In this document: one piece after another, positions 38,246 to 48,567 of the stretch | Position numbering within the stretch: the first letter of the stretch is position 1 | How the letters are laid out: each line of letters begins with the position of its first letter | Assembly: GCA_023150845.1 (NCBI GenBank) | Contig: JAKLKD010000001.1 | Location: 32,645-96,644, forward strand | From: Myxococcota bacterium | Lineage (GTDB): Bacteria; Myxococcota_A; UBA796; CAJQPC01 | DNA: 64,000 bases | Direction: 5' to 3' | Notes under the pieces: generated by a model | Database searches by the model: none | What the model was told of the DNA's origin: nothing | The model's input: only the letters and a program-made list of their open reading frames with translations | Position numbers and translations under genes: made by a program

Positions 38246-40834
38246 ATGATCCTGCTCTTGAGCCTCTTCGCCTGCCGCGGCGACGAGCCCACCGGGCTCC
38301 AGGCCGACGCCCGGATCGTCACCGACGCGAGCGGCCTGCGCCACATCCAGGCCGCCACCGAGCGCGACCTGTTCTACCTCCAGGGCTACATCACCGCCCG
38401 GGACCGCCTCTGGCAGATGGAGCTCCTGCGCCGCCGGGCCTGGGGTCGCCGGGCCGAGGTGTTGGGCGAGGCGTACTACTCAAGCGACCTCCAGAGCCGG
38501 GCCTTGGGCTTCGGGCGCTGGGGGGAGCTGACCGCCGAGGCCATCGTCGCCGATCCGCCGATTCACCGGATGCTCTCGGCGTACGCCGACGGCGTGAACC
38601 AGCTCATCGCCGACGTCGCCGCCGGGGCCCAGCCCGAGGCGCCCCAGCTCGCGCTGCTCGACGGCCCCATCGAGCCCTGGCGGATCGAGGACACCCTCGC
38701 CATCGAGAAGCTGCTCACCGCGGGGCTCTCGATGCGCCCCGACCAAGACATCATCCTCGGCCTCGCCCGCACCTTGCTCGGCGGCGACCTCTTCACCGAC
38801 CTCTACCAGTTCGCGCCCTTCGACCGGTCCTACACCGCCCCGGACTTCTGGCCCGCCGGGGCCGGGGGGCCGCCCCACACGGCGACCCACGACGGCGCCG
38901 ACCGGGTGGCGGCGATCTTGGCGGGGCTCAGCCCGGAGCAGCTCAAGGCCGGGGTGAAGGCCGCCCGGGGCCTCAACATGAGCATGGGCGGCAGCAACAA
39001 CATGGCCGTCTCCGCCCAGGTCAGCGAGACGGGCCACGCGCTCATGGCGTCTGACAGCCACCAAGGTGTGGGGCACCCCTCGGTCTACTACTACATCCAC
39101 CTCAGCACCAAAGCCGTCGGCGGCGACATCGACGCCTTCGGGGCCACCTTCCCCGGCGTGCCGATGGTGCTCTTCGGCCACAACGGCTAGGTGTCCTGGG
39201 CGCCGACGACGAGCCTCTACGACGTGGCCGACGCCTACCTGGAGATCCTCGACGGCGACGAGGTCTCGTTCATGGGTGAGGACGTGGCGCTCATTGAGCG
39301 GGAGGAGGTGATCCGGGTGCGCCTCGCCGATGGCAGCGTCGAGGAGCGGGAGGTCACGGTGCAGGAGGTGCCCCACCACGGCCCGCTCTTGCCCGCCGAC
39401 GCCTTGGGCCTGCCCTTGCCCCTGAACATCTCGATCCGCTGGACGGGCTTCCAGGCGCGCTCGGTGGCCCGGGCCTTCTATGAGCTGGAGGAGGCCCAGA
39501 CCTACGACGACTTCCGGGGCGCCCTCGACCACTACTTCACCGGGGGGATGCACTGGCTCTACGCGGATGTGAACGGCGAGATCGGCTACGCCTCCTTCAC
39601 CTCGGTCCCGGTGCGGGAGGTGCTCGATCCCGAGGCCCCGCCGATCACGCTCTTGCCCGGCGACGGCGGCTACGAGTGGTTGCCCGCCGAGGGCGGCCCC
39701 GACCCCTTCTTGACCCTGTCCCGCGACGAGGTGCCCTGGACCCAGAGCGCCCCCGACGGCTTCTTGCTCTCGGCGAACAACGACCCCGTGGGGCAGACCG
39801 ACGACAACGACCCCTTCAACGACCCGGCCTACCTCTCGGCGATCTTTGACCTGGGCACCCGGGTCTACGCCCCCGCGGAGCAGCTCTCGGCCTTCGTCGC
39901 TCAGGACGGCGTGAGCCTGGAGGAGCTCGGCGCGGTGCAGCTCAACACCTTGTCCCGCCCCGCCGAGCGGCTCTTGCCCTTCTTGTTCGACGCCGCGGCC
40001 CGGCGCCCCGACCTCATCGACGCGCAGATGGCCGAGGCCCTGGCGCTCCTGGAGTCCTGGGACTTTGCCTGCGGGGTAGACGCCGTCGAGCCCAGCCTCT
40101 TCCACGCCTGGCTCGCCGTGCTCATCCGCGACATGCTCGGCGACGAGGGCGGCGGCCTCGTGGGGGACCTGCTCCTCGCCGAGCTCGACGCCCGGCTTGT
40201 CATCGTCGCCCTCAAGATGGTCACCCACTTCTTGGAGGTCACCGCGGCGGACCTCGACCAGATCCAGTCCGGCGAGCTGCCCTTCCCCTCGGCGACGGGA
40301 GACGATTACTTCGATGATCGTCGAACGGAGGTCGTCGAGACCCGGGACGAGCTGCTCCTGCAGAGCCTCCGCCGCGCCCTGGACGAGCTCGCGCCGATCA
40401 TGGCCGACGCCGGCGCCGACCCCGACGCGCTGAGCACCTGGCGCTGGGGCCTCTGGCACACGATGCAGCTCGTCGACCCCGCCGAGGCCCTCGTCCCCGA
40501 GGCCTCCAGCGCCCGCCTGCCCAAGCCCGGCGGCCTGTACACCGTCGACGTCGCCGACTACGTGCTCGCCCGCGAAGGCGCCTTGAGCGCCACCTTAGAC
40601 GTGGACAACGCCCCCTCCAACCGCTTCTTGTTTGAGATGGACCCCGCCGGTGTGCGCGGCCTGATGGCCTTGCCCGGCGGCTTCAGCGAGCACCCCGGCG
40701 AGCCCCACCACAACGACCTCTGGCCGGAGTACATCGCCGGGGAGTACCGCGCGGTGCCGTTTGCCCCGGCGGAGGTTGAGGCCAGCGCGGAGTCTGTGCT
40801 CAGTTGGGCCCAGGGGGCGGTCTCGCCGGGGTGA
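38246..40834 (+). pseudogene. Penicillin-acylase-family (Ntn-hydrolase) gene interrupted by one in-frame TAG at 39188-39190
   Basis: MGGSNNMAVS (catalytic Ser context), ...MVLFGHNG*VSWAPTTSLYDVADAYLEIL...; both halves in the same frame with no gap. Confidence 0.85.
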
Positions 40835-41573
40835 GGGCCGCGGTCACCTGCCCGCGGAGCGGCGTGGGCAGGTAGGTGACGAGCTCGTGGAGCGCAGGGG
40901 TTGGCCTGAGCGTCTCGGCGAGCCACGGGACGAAGTCGTCGCCGAGCAGGAGCCGGTGGTGGAGCATCCAGGCCGTGGTAAACGGGAGGGAGAGGAGGTC
41001 TTCGCCGTTCTGCGCGTGGCGGGCGGCGGCTTTGTGGAGCTTAAGCGCACGAGCTGTCGCCAACTCCAGATTTGGCTGGAACTTGGGCCAGTTGACGTGG
41101 GCGCCCCTCTGGTGATCGTAGTGAGGGTGATGCCCCTTTAGTGTGCTTTGCAGGTCATGACGGTCGCGATTGTGTGAGACTTCCTGACAGAACAAGAGAG
41201 GCCAGAGCTCAAAACAGGCGTTGGAGAAGGCGACGCCGACTCCGGCGTCTTTGCAAGCCGCGATAGACTCTCGGACGTGGGGGTGTTCATCTCGGTCGAA
41301 CACGGCCCAGACCTCATCGGGACTAGATTTTTGTCTGTTTATCTTCTGCCGCAGATCTACCGAAAGTGCGGTGATCGTTCTGGGTACCCCTTTGCCGCCC
41401 TCATATTTCACCTGCACGGACAGCGCGCATGATCGCTGCTTCAGGTAGTCCAGCCAGCCCGCCTCTGTATTTTCCCCCTCCATCACCGCGTGTACCGTGA
41501 GTTTGAAGGATCGAACCTGGGCTGGAGCGCGGCGGCTCAGAGAAGGAGGAGGCACGCGGCGCGAGCCCATCAC
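40800..41573 (-). CDS. RloB-family TOPRIM-like protein
   Basis: AVMEGENTEAGWLDYLKQ; VWAVFDRDEHP; FSNACFELWPLLF. Confidence 0.8.
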   Translation of the reverse strand: MMGSRRVPPPSLSRRAPAQVRSFKLTVHAVMEGENTEAGWLDYLKQRSCALSVQVKYEGGKGVPRTITALSVDLRQKINRQKSSPDEVWAVFDRDEHPHVRESIAACKDAGVGVAFSNACFELWPLLFCQEVSHNRDRHDLQSTLKGHHPHYDHQRGAHVNWPKFQPNLELATARALKLHKAAARHAQNGEDLLSLPFTTAWMLHHRLLLGDDFVPWLAETLRPTPALHELVTYLPTPLRGQVTAALTPARPPPGPN

Positions 41574-42880
41574 TCCTCCCGGTTCACGAGGGCCAACGCC
41601 CGCCCCAAGCTGCCCAGCCGCGGCAAGCCGCCCACCCGACCCTCCATGTAGACCTTCTGCATGTCATCCCGGCGCAGCAGCTTGTACTCCGACATGAGCT
41701 CAATTCGTGAGCCTCCGTCGTTCTGTTTGTTGACCAGCGCCACCTCGTCCCGGCGCAGGTGCTCCATGAGGCTGACGTCGTGGGTGGTGAAGAGGAGCTG
41801 CGCGCCGTTGGGGTTCGAGTACGGGCTGGTGAACATCTTGATCAGCTCGACGCAGAGGAGCGGATGCAGGCTCCGATCGAGCTCATCAATGAAGGTGAGC
41901 GCGCCCAAGTTGAGCGCCAACAAGATCTGGTGCAGCCGGTTGATCAGCGAGATGGTCCCGTCGCTCTCCTCGTCGGGGTCAAGCCAGTGGCCGAGCCCGT
42001 CTGCGCCCTCATGCTGAAGCTCTAGGTGCCGGACATCACCGATCGATTCTAGCGCGGCGCTGAGCCGGATCGCTCTTTGTGCGATGGTCTCATCCGAAGA
42101 CCGCTGCCATTGGTCGATATGCGCCTTGATGCCATCCTTGTCGCTCTTCAACCGAAAGTCCATCACGCCCACATCCGCCGCGCGGAGCAAGCGCCGAACC
42201 TCATCAGCGCGCTCTGGATCAAACAACGGAGAGGCCGAGAAGCTCATCGGGTGGTGTGAGTCTGACGGCAGGTTTTTTGAGAACAGCTCATCAAACGCGC
42301 GGTAGAGCTTGCCGAGCTGCTCATGGTTGTTCTGCGCGGCGGCGCTCAAGAACAACGAGTTCTCCCGCGTCGCGGCGGCGATACGTTTACGCTCCCCCTT
42401 GAGCGCAGGACCGAAGTACCAGGCGTCTCGGTCGTCTCCTTTGCGGTGAAACCAGAGCTGCTCCACACCCGCAGGCCAGGCCTGGAGCCACTCCTCCTCA
42501 AAGCGGTCCTTCGTGACGAGGAAGCCGTACTGGTAACGTACGCCGTCGATCAGGAGCTCACACTCCAGGTGCGTCGGCTGGGCGCTGCTCTCTAGGTCGA
42601 GCTTGAAGGGCTTGTGCGGGATCTTGTCGGTGGGCTTGAGCTCCGTGTGGGAGCGGAGCACGTGACTGACCATTCTCCTCAACGCGTCGAGGGCGGTGGA
42701 CTTGCCCGAGGCGTTCGCGCCATAGAGCGCCAGCACGGGCAGCACGCCGAACTTGGCGAAGGGGCCCTTGGGCGGCAGCGCGCCGTGGACGTCGTCATCC
42801 TTGATGCGGGTGGCGACAAAAGAGAGCTCGGCGGCGTCACGGAACGAGCCGAAGTTCTTGAACATGAAGCGCAGGAGCAT
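41570..42880 (-). CDS. RloA-like AAA15-family ATPase
   Basis: MFKNFGSFRDAAELSF; ALYGANASGKSTALDALR Walker A; FIDELDRSLHPLL Walker B; GAQLLFTTHDVSLM. Confidence 0.88.
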   Translation of the reverse strand: MLLRFMFKNFGSFRDAAELSFVATRIKDDDVHGALPPKGPFAKFGVLPVLALYGANASGKSTALDALRRMVSHVLRSHTELKPTDKIPHKPFKLDLESSAQPTHLECELLIDGVRYQYGFLVTKDRFEEEWLQAWPAGVEQLWFHRKGDDRDAWYFGPALKGERKRIAAATRENSLFLSAAAQNNHEQLGKLYRAFDELFSKNLPSDSHHPMSFSASPLFDPERADEVRRLLRAADVGVMDFRLKSDKDGIKAHIDQWQRSSDETIAQRAIRLSAALESIGDVRHLELQHEGADGLGHWLDPDEESDGTISLINRLHQILLALNLGALTFIDELDRSLHPLLCVELIKMFTSPYSNPNGAQLLFTTHDVSLMEHLRRDEVALVNKQNDGGSRIELMSEYKLLRRDDMQKVYMEGRVGGLPRLGSLGRALALVNREE

Positions 42881-42951
42881 ACGCGCACTCTCGGTGAAGC
42901 TCACCCCGAGGGGTGATGTTCAACAGCCTATACCCGAGAGTCGAGCCGGTC

Positions 42952-42993
42952 AACGAATTCAAGATTCGTTTATATCGGATTTCGTCAGAAATC
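42952..42993. promoter_or_regulatory. Two adjacent inverted repeats upstream of the rloA-like gene
   Basis: AACGAAT-TCAAG-ATTCGTT (42952-42970) and GATTTC-GTCA-GAAATC (42978-42993), AT-rich; TATAAA-like element between them on the minus strand. Confidence 0.5.
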
Positions 42994-42996
42994 GAC

Positions 42997-43734
42997 CTAA
43001 AACTTGTGGGCATCCCGCCCCCTCCGCCACCCAACCCCCAGGTCAAGCTGCTCCCACTCCACGGCGTCGGTGCCGTCCAAGAAGCCGAGCTGCGCCGCGC
43101 CGTAGGGCTCGCCGAGGCCGCCGGGGTTGAAGCAGAGGCACTCGTTGAGCCAGGTGGCGGCTGGGCTCTCGTGGATGTGGCCGCAGACCAAGGCGCCGCG
43201 GTGGGCCAGAGCCCGGGCGCGCACGGCCTCGCTGCCGACGTGGAGGTCTTCACCACGGGCGACGAGGTCCAGGGGCGTGCCCGCGGGCGGGGTGTGGGAG
43301 AGGAGGATGTCGCAGTCTGGGCTCGGCCGGGCGAAGATCTCGGCCTCGGACCACTCGTAAGGGAAGCCGAAGCGCGCTGGGCCCGCGCCGCCGATGCCGT
43401 AGACCGAGAGCCCGGCGAGCAGGCGCACCTCCCCGTCGCACACGCCCTCGCCGTCGATGGGGCCGAGGCGGGCGGCGAGGTCTCTGGGGTCGTGGTTGCC
43501 GGGCACCCAGGCGATGGGGCCCACGGCTCGGGCGGCGGCGAGCACCTCGGCGACGGAGCGGATGTAACGCCCCCAGACGGCGGGATCGGCGGTGCGGCCG
43601 CGGCCCAGGCCGTGCCAGCCGAGATCGCCGACCAAGAGCAGGCCGTCCACCTTGCGCTCCGCGGCCCGGGTGAGGCAGCGGCGCAGGTTGTCCATGGCGT
43701 AGTGCACGTCGCCGATCACGGCGAGGAGCGGCAC
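42997..43734 (-). CDS. Metallophosphoesterase
   Basis: LAVIGDVHYAMDNL; LLVGDLGW; VPGNHD; LLSHTPP; CGHIHE. Confidence 0.92.
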   Translation of the reverse strand: MPLLAVIGDVHYAMDNLRRCLTRAAERKVDGLLLVGDLGWHGLGRGRTADPAVWGRYIRSVAEVLAAARAVGPIAWVPGNHDPRDLAARLGPIDGEGVCDGEVRLLAGLSVYGIGGAGPARFGFPYEWSEAEIFARPSPDCDILLSHTPPAGTPLDLVARGEDLHVGSEAVRARALAHRGALVCGHIHESPAATWLNECLCFNPGGLGEPYGAAQLGFLDGTDAVEWEQLDLGVGWRRGRDAHKF

Positions 43735-43736
43735 GG

Positions 43737-44153
43737 TCAGGCTCTACGGGCGGGGGTGGACTCAGCCAACAAGGCGTCTACGGTCTGCTGGTCGGCGCCG
43801 GGGAACTGGAAGCTCGTGAGCTCCTCCGGGCGCACCCAGCGCAGGTCCCGCACCGTGCGCGCCTGGGGCTCTCCCGAGCGGAGCGCGGCGCGGTAGACCA
43901 TGAGGTCGAGCACGTAGCGGTCGTACTCGTGGGCGACGTGCAGCGCCAGCGCGCCGACCTCCACCTCTACGCCCAGGCGGCCCCGAAGCTCGCGGCGCAG
44001 GGCCTCCTCGTCGGCCTCACCCTCCTCGACGCGGCCGCCGGGGAACTCCCACAGCAAAGGGAGCACCGCCGTCTCCCGGCGCTGGGTGATGAGGTAGAGG
44101 CCGTCTCGCTGAATCTCCGCAGCGACGACGCGCACATGAGGCTTCTCGTCCAT
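43737..44153 (-). CDS. NUDIX (MutT-like) hydrolase
   Basis: WEFPGGRVEEGEADEEALRRELRGRLGVEV. Confidence 0.92.
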   Translation of the reverse strand: MDEKPHVRVVAAEIQRDGLYLITQRRETAVLPLLWEFPGGRVEEGEADEEALRRELRGRLGVEVEVGALALHVAHEYDRYVLDLMVYRAALRSGEPQARTVRDLRWVRPEELTSFQFPGADQQTVDALLAESTPARRA

Positions 44154-44285
44154 GGTCTCTCCGAGCCGGGGCACACCTAATCGTGGCGAGGGGGCGGCGC
44201 CAGGGGTGGGCGCACCGCGACAATCCGCCACATCGGCGCCCCCAAGCGGGGTGTGTACGCTCACGGACCCCAAAACGGAGATCCA

Positions 44286-45182
44286 ATGCTCGACGTGCTC
44301 ATCCTCGGCGGCGGCCCCACGGGCCTACAAGCGGCGCTCACCCTCGGCCGGGCCCAACGGAAGGTCCTCGTGCTCGACGTGGGCCCGCCCCGGAACGCCC
44401 GGGCCGCGGAGGTCCACAACTTCTTGACCCGGGACGGCACCCCGCCCGCCACCCTGCGGGCCTTGGCCCGGGAGGAGCTCCGTGGCTACGGCGTCGAGGT
44501 GCGCGGGGAGCGGGCCATCGCCGTGACCGGGGAGAAGGGCGCCTTCGTCGTGCAGGTCGAGGGCGGCGGCGAATACAGCGCCCGGCGGGTGCTCCTCGCC
44601 GCGGGCATGATCGACCACCTGCCGCCGATCCCCGGCCTGGCCGAGCTCTGGGGCCACACCATCTTCCAGTGCCCCTACTGCCACGGCCACGAGCTGCGCG
44701 GCCAACGCTGGGCGGCGATGATCACCTCCGCGCCGATGATCGACTACGCCTTGGTGGGCCGGGGCTGGACGCCGGACCTCGTGGCGCTCACGGAGGGCCG
44801 CTTTGAGGTCAGCGAGCAGGACCGCGCCCGCCTCGCCGTCGCCGGGGTGCGACTCGACGAGCGCCCCGTCGCCGCCCTGCGCCCCGCCGCGGAGGACGCT
44901 CACCGCTTAGGCGCCGTGGTCTTCGCCGACGGCGAGGTCTTGGAGCGCGACGTCTTGCTCCTGCGCCCCGAGCAGACCCAGACGCCCCTGGTGACCGCCT
45001 TGGGCCTCAACCTCGACCCGCAAGGCTTCGTGGCCGTCGGCTTCAACCGCGAGACCTCGATCCCCGGGATCTTCGCCGCCGGAGACCTCACCACGCCGAT
45101 GCAGGCGGCGGTCGCCGGGGCGGCTTCAGGCATGATGACCGCGGCCATGCTGAACCACGAGCTCTGTGTTCATCCAAGCTGA
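44286..45182 (+). CDS. NAD(P)/FAD-dependent oxidoreductase, thioredoxin-reductase-like
   Basis: DVLILGGGPTGLQAAL; FQCPYCHGHE; GIFAAGDLTTPMQAAVAGAASG. Confidence 0.92.
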   Translation: MLDVLILGGGPTGLQAALTLGRAQRKVLVLDVGPPRNARAAEVHNFLTRDGTPPATLRALAREELRGYGVEVRGERAIAVTGEKGAFVVQVEGGGEYSARRVLLAAGMIDHLPPIPGLAELWGHTIFQCPYCHGHELRGQRWAAMITSAPMIDYALVGRGWTPDLVALTEGRFEVSEQDRARLAVAGVRLDERPVAALRPAAEDAHRLGAVVFADGEVLERDVLLLRPEQTQTPLVTALGLNLDPQGFVAVGFNRETSIPGIFAAGDLTTPMQAAVAGAASGMMTAAMLNHELCVHPS

Positions 45183-45300
45183 GGCCACGGGTCGCTCAGG
45201 TCTGCGGGTGCGCGTAGCTCGGAGGGGCTGAAAAAACGTGAGGATCCCAGCGGAGCGCGCCGAGTCGGCGTATGGTGACCTCCTCCAGAGGATCCCCCTG

Positions 45301-47235
45301 ATGCGCGCACTTCGCCCTGCTTCGCCGTACCTCCTGCTCCTCCCGCTGCTCGCGGCCTGCTCGGACTACGACATCAACCCCAAGGACGATGTCATTGAGC
45401 CCCTCGACTCGGAGCCCCTGGAGGAGAGCCCGCCTCTGGACGACAGCGACGAGCCCCCGGCGGAGGACTGTGACGGCCTCGACAACGACTCGGACGGCGC
45501 CGTGGACGAGGGCTTCGGCGACGTAGACCTCGACGGCCTCGCCGACTGCCTGGACTCGGAGTGTACGCTTGAGGTGCCCGAGCCCGTGAGCCGCAACCTG
45601 GAGGAGTGCGGGCAGATCATCGACACCTCCACCCCGCCCAAGAACCCCTGGTCTTGGGTGATCCAGTGGTCGTGGCGCGGCGGCGCGGTGTACTCCACGC
45701 CGATCGTCGCCGACATCGACGCCGACGGCAAACCCGAGGTGCTCGTCACCGCCGCCACCTCCTCGTCTGACCTCATGGTCTTCAACGGTGAGGACGGCAC
45801 GATGCAGTGGAAGGCCGGGGGCCTCGATTACCAGTCCGGCCTCGCCGCCGCGGACGTCGATGGTGACGGCTACGCCGAGATCTTCGCCACGACGGGCACC
45901 TGCTACTCCGCGCACGGCGCCCGGGCCTACGACTACACCGGGTCGCTCCTCTGGGAGACGCCCCTCGGCACGGCCTGCGAGACCTACCCCACCGTCGCCG
46001 ACATCGAGGGTGACGGCGTGGCCGAGGTGGTCATCAACGAGTACGTCCTCGACGCCCAGACCGGCGCCGTGCGCTTCAAGCTGCCCTACACCACGGACAA
46101 CTGGGGCGCCCCGGTGGTCGTGGACCTCGACCTCGACGGCAAGAAGGAGATCCTGCTCGACAACGACGTCTTCGACTCGACGGGCAACCTCCTGTTCTCC
46201 TGCGGGCCCGGCGGCGTCGCGAACTTCCCCCACCCGGTCAACGTCGACAGCGACCCCGAGGGGGAGGTGCTCTTCGCCAACAACGGGGCCATCGTGCTCT
46301 GCGACACGAACGGCACCGAGATTAACCGGGCCACCTGGTCGAGCTACGGCATGGCCGTGGCCGTGGCCGACTTCGACAACGACGGCGAGCAGGAGTTTGG
46401 GGTCGCCAAGAACAGCACCTACATCCTCTATGAGCGCGACCTCAGCCGCCGCTGGACGACGCCGATCACCGACGGCTCCGGCCTCGCGGGCAGCACGTCT
46501 TGGGACATCAACCTCGACGGCGTGCCCGAGGTGGTCTACGCCGACGAGGCCGACATCCTCGTGATCGACGGCGCTTCCGGCGCCGTGGTGCTCCGGGAGG
46601 GCTCCCACTCCTCCGCCACCCTCGCCGAGACGCCCAGCGTCGCCGACGTGAACGGCGACGGCACCGGCGAGCTCATCTACGGATCCAACGGCACGCTCAA
46701 CGGCATCACCGTCATCGGCTCCAAAGACGGCGACTGGCCCTACAGCCCGCCTTACTACAACGAGTACGGCTACTACTACGGCAACATCAACGCCGACCTC
46801 ACCGTGCCCACGAACCCCGACCCGCCTTGGCTCACCGACGCGAACCTCTTCCGCGGCCAGCCCTCGGCGAAGTTTGTGCAGAGCGGGCTCACGAACCTCA
46901 CCGGCGACATCACCGACGTCTGCGCCGCGAGCTGCGAGACGGGCGGCGTCGTGAACGTCGCGGGCTTGGTGATCAACGATGGCGGGGCCGACGCCCCGGT
47001 CGGCACCTTCGTCGGCCTCTACGGCAGCCTCGGCGGCGTGAAGATCCCCCTGGCCACCGAGGTGCTGACCAGCACGCTCAGCGCGGGCTCGTCGTTGGCG
47101 GTCACCTTCACCGTGGCCGCTGAAGACCTCAAGGGCCTCGACGCCCTCGTGATCTTCTTCGACTCCGACGAGGCCATCACCGAGTGTGTTGAGTCGGACA
47201 ACGAAGGTGAGTGGGTCGATCTGCCCTGCCAATGA
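45301..47235 (+). CDS. Lipoprotein with FG-GAP/VCBS-type repeats and one MopE-like motif
   Basis: LLAACSDYD lipobox; CDGLDNDSDGAVDE; repeats ADIDADGKPEVLV, ADVDGDGYAEIFA, DINLDGVPEVVY. Confidence 0.8.
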   Translation: MRALRPASPYLLLLPLLAACSDYDINPKDDVIEPLDSEPLEESPPLDDSDEPPAEDCDGLDNDSDGAVDEGFGDVDLDGLADCLDSECTLEVPEPVSRNLEECGQIIDTSTPPKNPWSWVIQWSWRGGAVYSTPIVADIDADGKPEVLVTAATSSSDLMVFNGEDGTMQWKAGGLDYQSGLAAADVDGDGYAEIFATTGTCYSAHGARAYDYTGSLLWETPLGTACETYPTVADIEGDGVAEVVINEYVLDAQTGAVRFKLPYTTDNWGAPVVVDLDLDGKKEILLDNDVFDSTGNLLFSCGPGGVANFPHPVNVDSDPEGEVLFANNGAIVLCDTNGTEINRATWSSYGMAVAVADFDNDGEQEFGVAKNSTYILYERDLSRRWTTPITDGSGLAGSTSWDINLDGVPEVVYADEADILVIDGASGAVVLREGSHSSATLAETPSVADVNGDGTGELIYGSNGTLNGITVIGSKDGDWPYSPPYYNEYGYYYGNINADLTVPTNPDPPWLTDANLFRGQPSAKFVQSGLTNLTGDITDVCAASCETGGVVNVAGLVINDGGADAPVGTFVGLYGSLGGVKIPLATEVLTSTLSAGSSLAVTFTVAAEDLKGLDALVIFFDSDEAITECVESDNEGEWVDLPCQ

Positions 47236-47301
47236 GCACAACGGCGCAAAGGTGGCGGCGGATGGGCTACACTAACGCGCCCCCCCGTCGTCGGAGCGAC
47301 C

Positions 47302-48558
47302 ATGCTCATCTCCCTCGCCCTCCTCTTCGCGTGTGACTCCGGCGGCGGTGACGCCGCCGAGGGCCCGACCTGGCACGGTGACGTCTCCCCGGCGCTCCAG
47401 GGCCAGTGCACCCGCTGCCACTCCCCGGGTGGCCAAGGCTCGGGGGACTTCACCACCCCCGAGGCCGTCGCCGCCCTCGCCCCGGCGATGATCGAGGCGA
47501 TCCAGTCGGGCTGGATGCCGCCGCCCGTCTCCGACCCCGACTGCCAGGACTACCTCGGCAGCGAGCACCTCGCCGGAGACCCGGGCCTCGCCACCATGCT
47601 CCAGGAGTGGCTCGACGCGGGCACCCCCGAGGGGGACCCGGCCACCGCGCCCGTGGTTGAGCCCGTCACCGAGGAGCTCGCGAACCCCGACGTCGTGGTC
47701 ACCATGCCCGCGGCCTACACGCCCACCTACGAGAGCGCCCGCGACCCCGGGAACGAGTACCGCTGCTTCGTCATGGAGCACGGGCAGACCGAAGACTTCT
47801 ATGTGCGCCGCATGGCCCCGGTCATCGACCAGCGCTCCATCGTGCACCACGCGCTCCTGTTCACCGTCGCCGATGACGACATCCCCGAGCACGACCCGGC
47901 GATGGGCTGGGACTGCATCGAGGACGCCTTCGTCGGCGGCGACAGCTACGAGGGTGTGCTCAGCGGCTACGGCATGGTCGGCGCCTGGGGCCCCGGCGCG
48001 GTGCCCGTCGAGCTGACCGACGGCTTCGGCTTCCGCATCACCCCGGACATGAAGCTCGTCATTCAGCTCCACTACTTCCACAGCGACGACACCGACGGCG
48101 TCGCCGACCAGTCGGGCTGGGCCTTTGAGGTCTGGGACGAGCCCGTGCTGCCCGTGCTCATCGGGCCCTTCGGCGTCTTCGACTTCCGCATCCCGGCGGG
48201 GGACGCCGACTACACCGCCGACACGAGCATCAAGCTGCCCCTGCCGATCACCATCCACGGCGTCTTCCCCCACATGCACGTCTTGGGCACCTCGTACAGC
48301 GCGGAGGTCACCTCACCCGACGGCGAGGTCACCTGCCTCGCGCGCTCGGACAAGTGGGACTTCCACAACCAGCTCACCTACACCTACCGGGAGCCCGTCG
48401 AGATCGAGACGGACTCCGTGGTGAGCCTGCGCTGCTCCTGGGACAACAGCGCCGAGAACCCGAACCAGCTCACCGACGAGCCCAAAGACGTGCGTTATGG
48501 TGAGCGCACCGACGAGGAGATGTGCTACGCCTTCTCCTACGTCTCTCTGGGCAACTGA
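47302..48558 (+). CDS. Lipoprotein: CxxCH motif plus copper type II (PHM-like) monooxygenase domain
   Basis: LLFACDSGG lipobox; CTRCHSPGG; SIVHHALLF; FPHMHVLGTSYSAEV. Confidence 0.75.
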   Translation: MLISLALLFACDSGGGDAAEGPTWHGDVSPALQGQCTRCHSPGGQGSGDFTTPEAVAALAPAMIEAIQSGWMPPPVSDPDCQDYLGSEHLAGDPGLATMLQEWLDAGTPEGDPATAPVVEPVTEELANPDVVVTMPAAYTPTYESARDPGNEYRCFVMEHGQTEDFYVRRMAPVIDQRSIVHHALLFTVADDDIPEHDPAMGWDCIEDAFVGGDSYEGVLSGYGMVGAWGPGAVPVELTDGFGFRITPDMKLVIQLHYFHSDDTDGVADQSGWAFEVWDEPVLPVLIGPFGVFDFRIPAGDADYTADTSIKLPLPITIHGVFPHMHVLGTSYSAEVTSPDGEVTCLARSDKWDFHNQLTYTYREPVEIETDSVVSLRCSWDNSAENPNQLTDEPKDVRYGERTDEEMCYAFSYVSLGN

Positions 48559-48567
48559 CGCCGGGCC

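Noticed and set aside
38246-39190. Treating 38246-39190 and 39191-40834 as two separate genes
   Set aside because: Same frame, no RBS or start region between them, and the TAG falls inside a conserved family motif.
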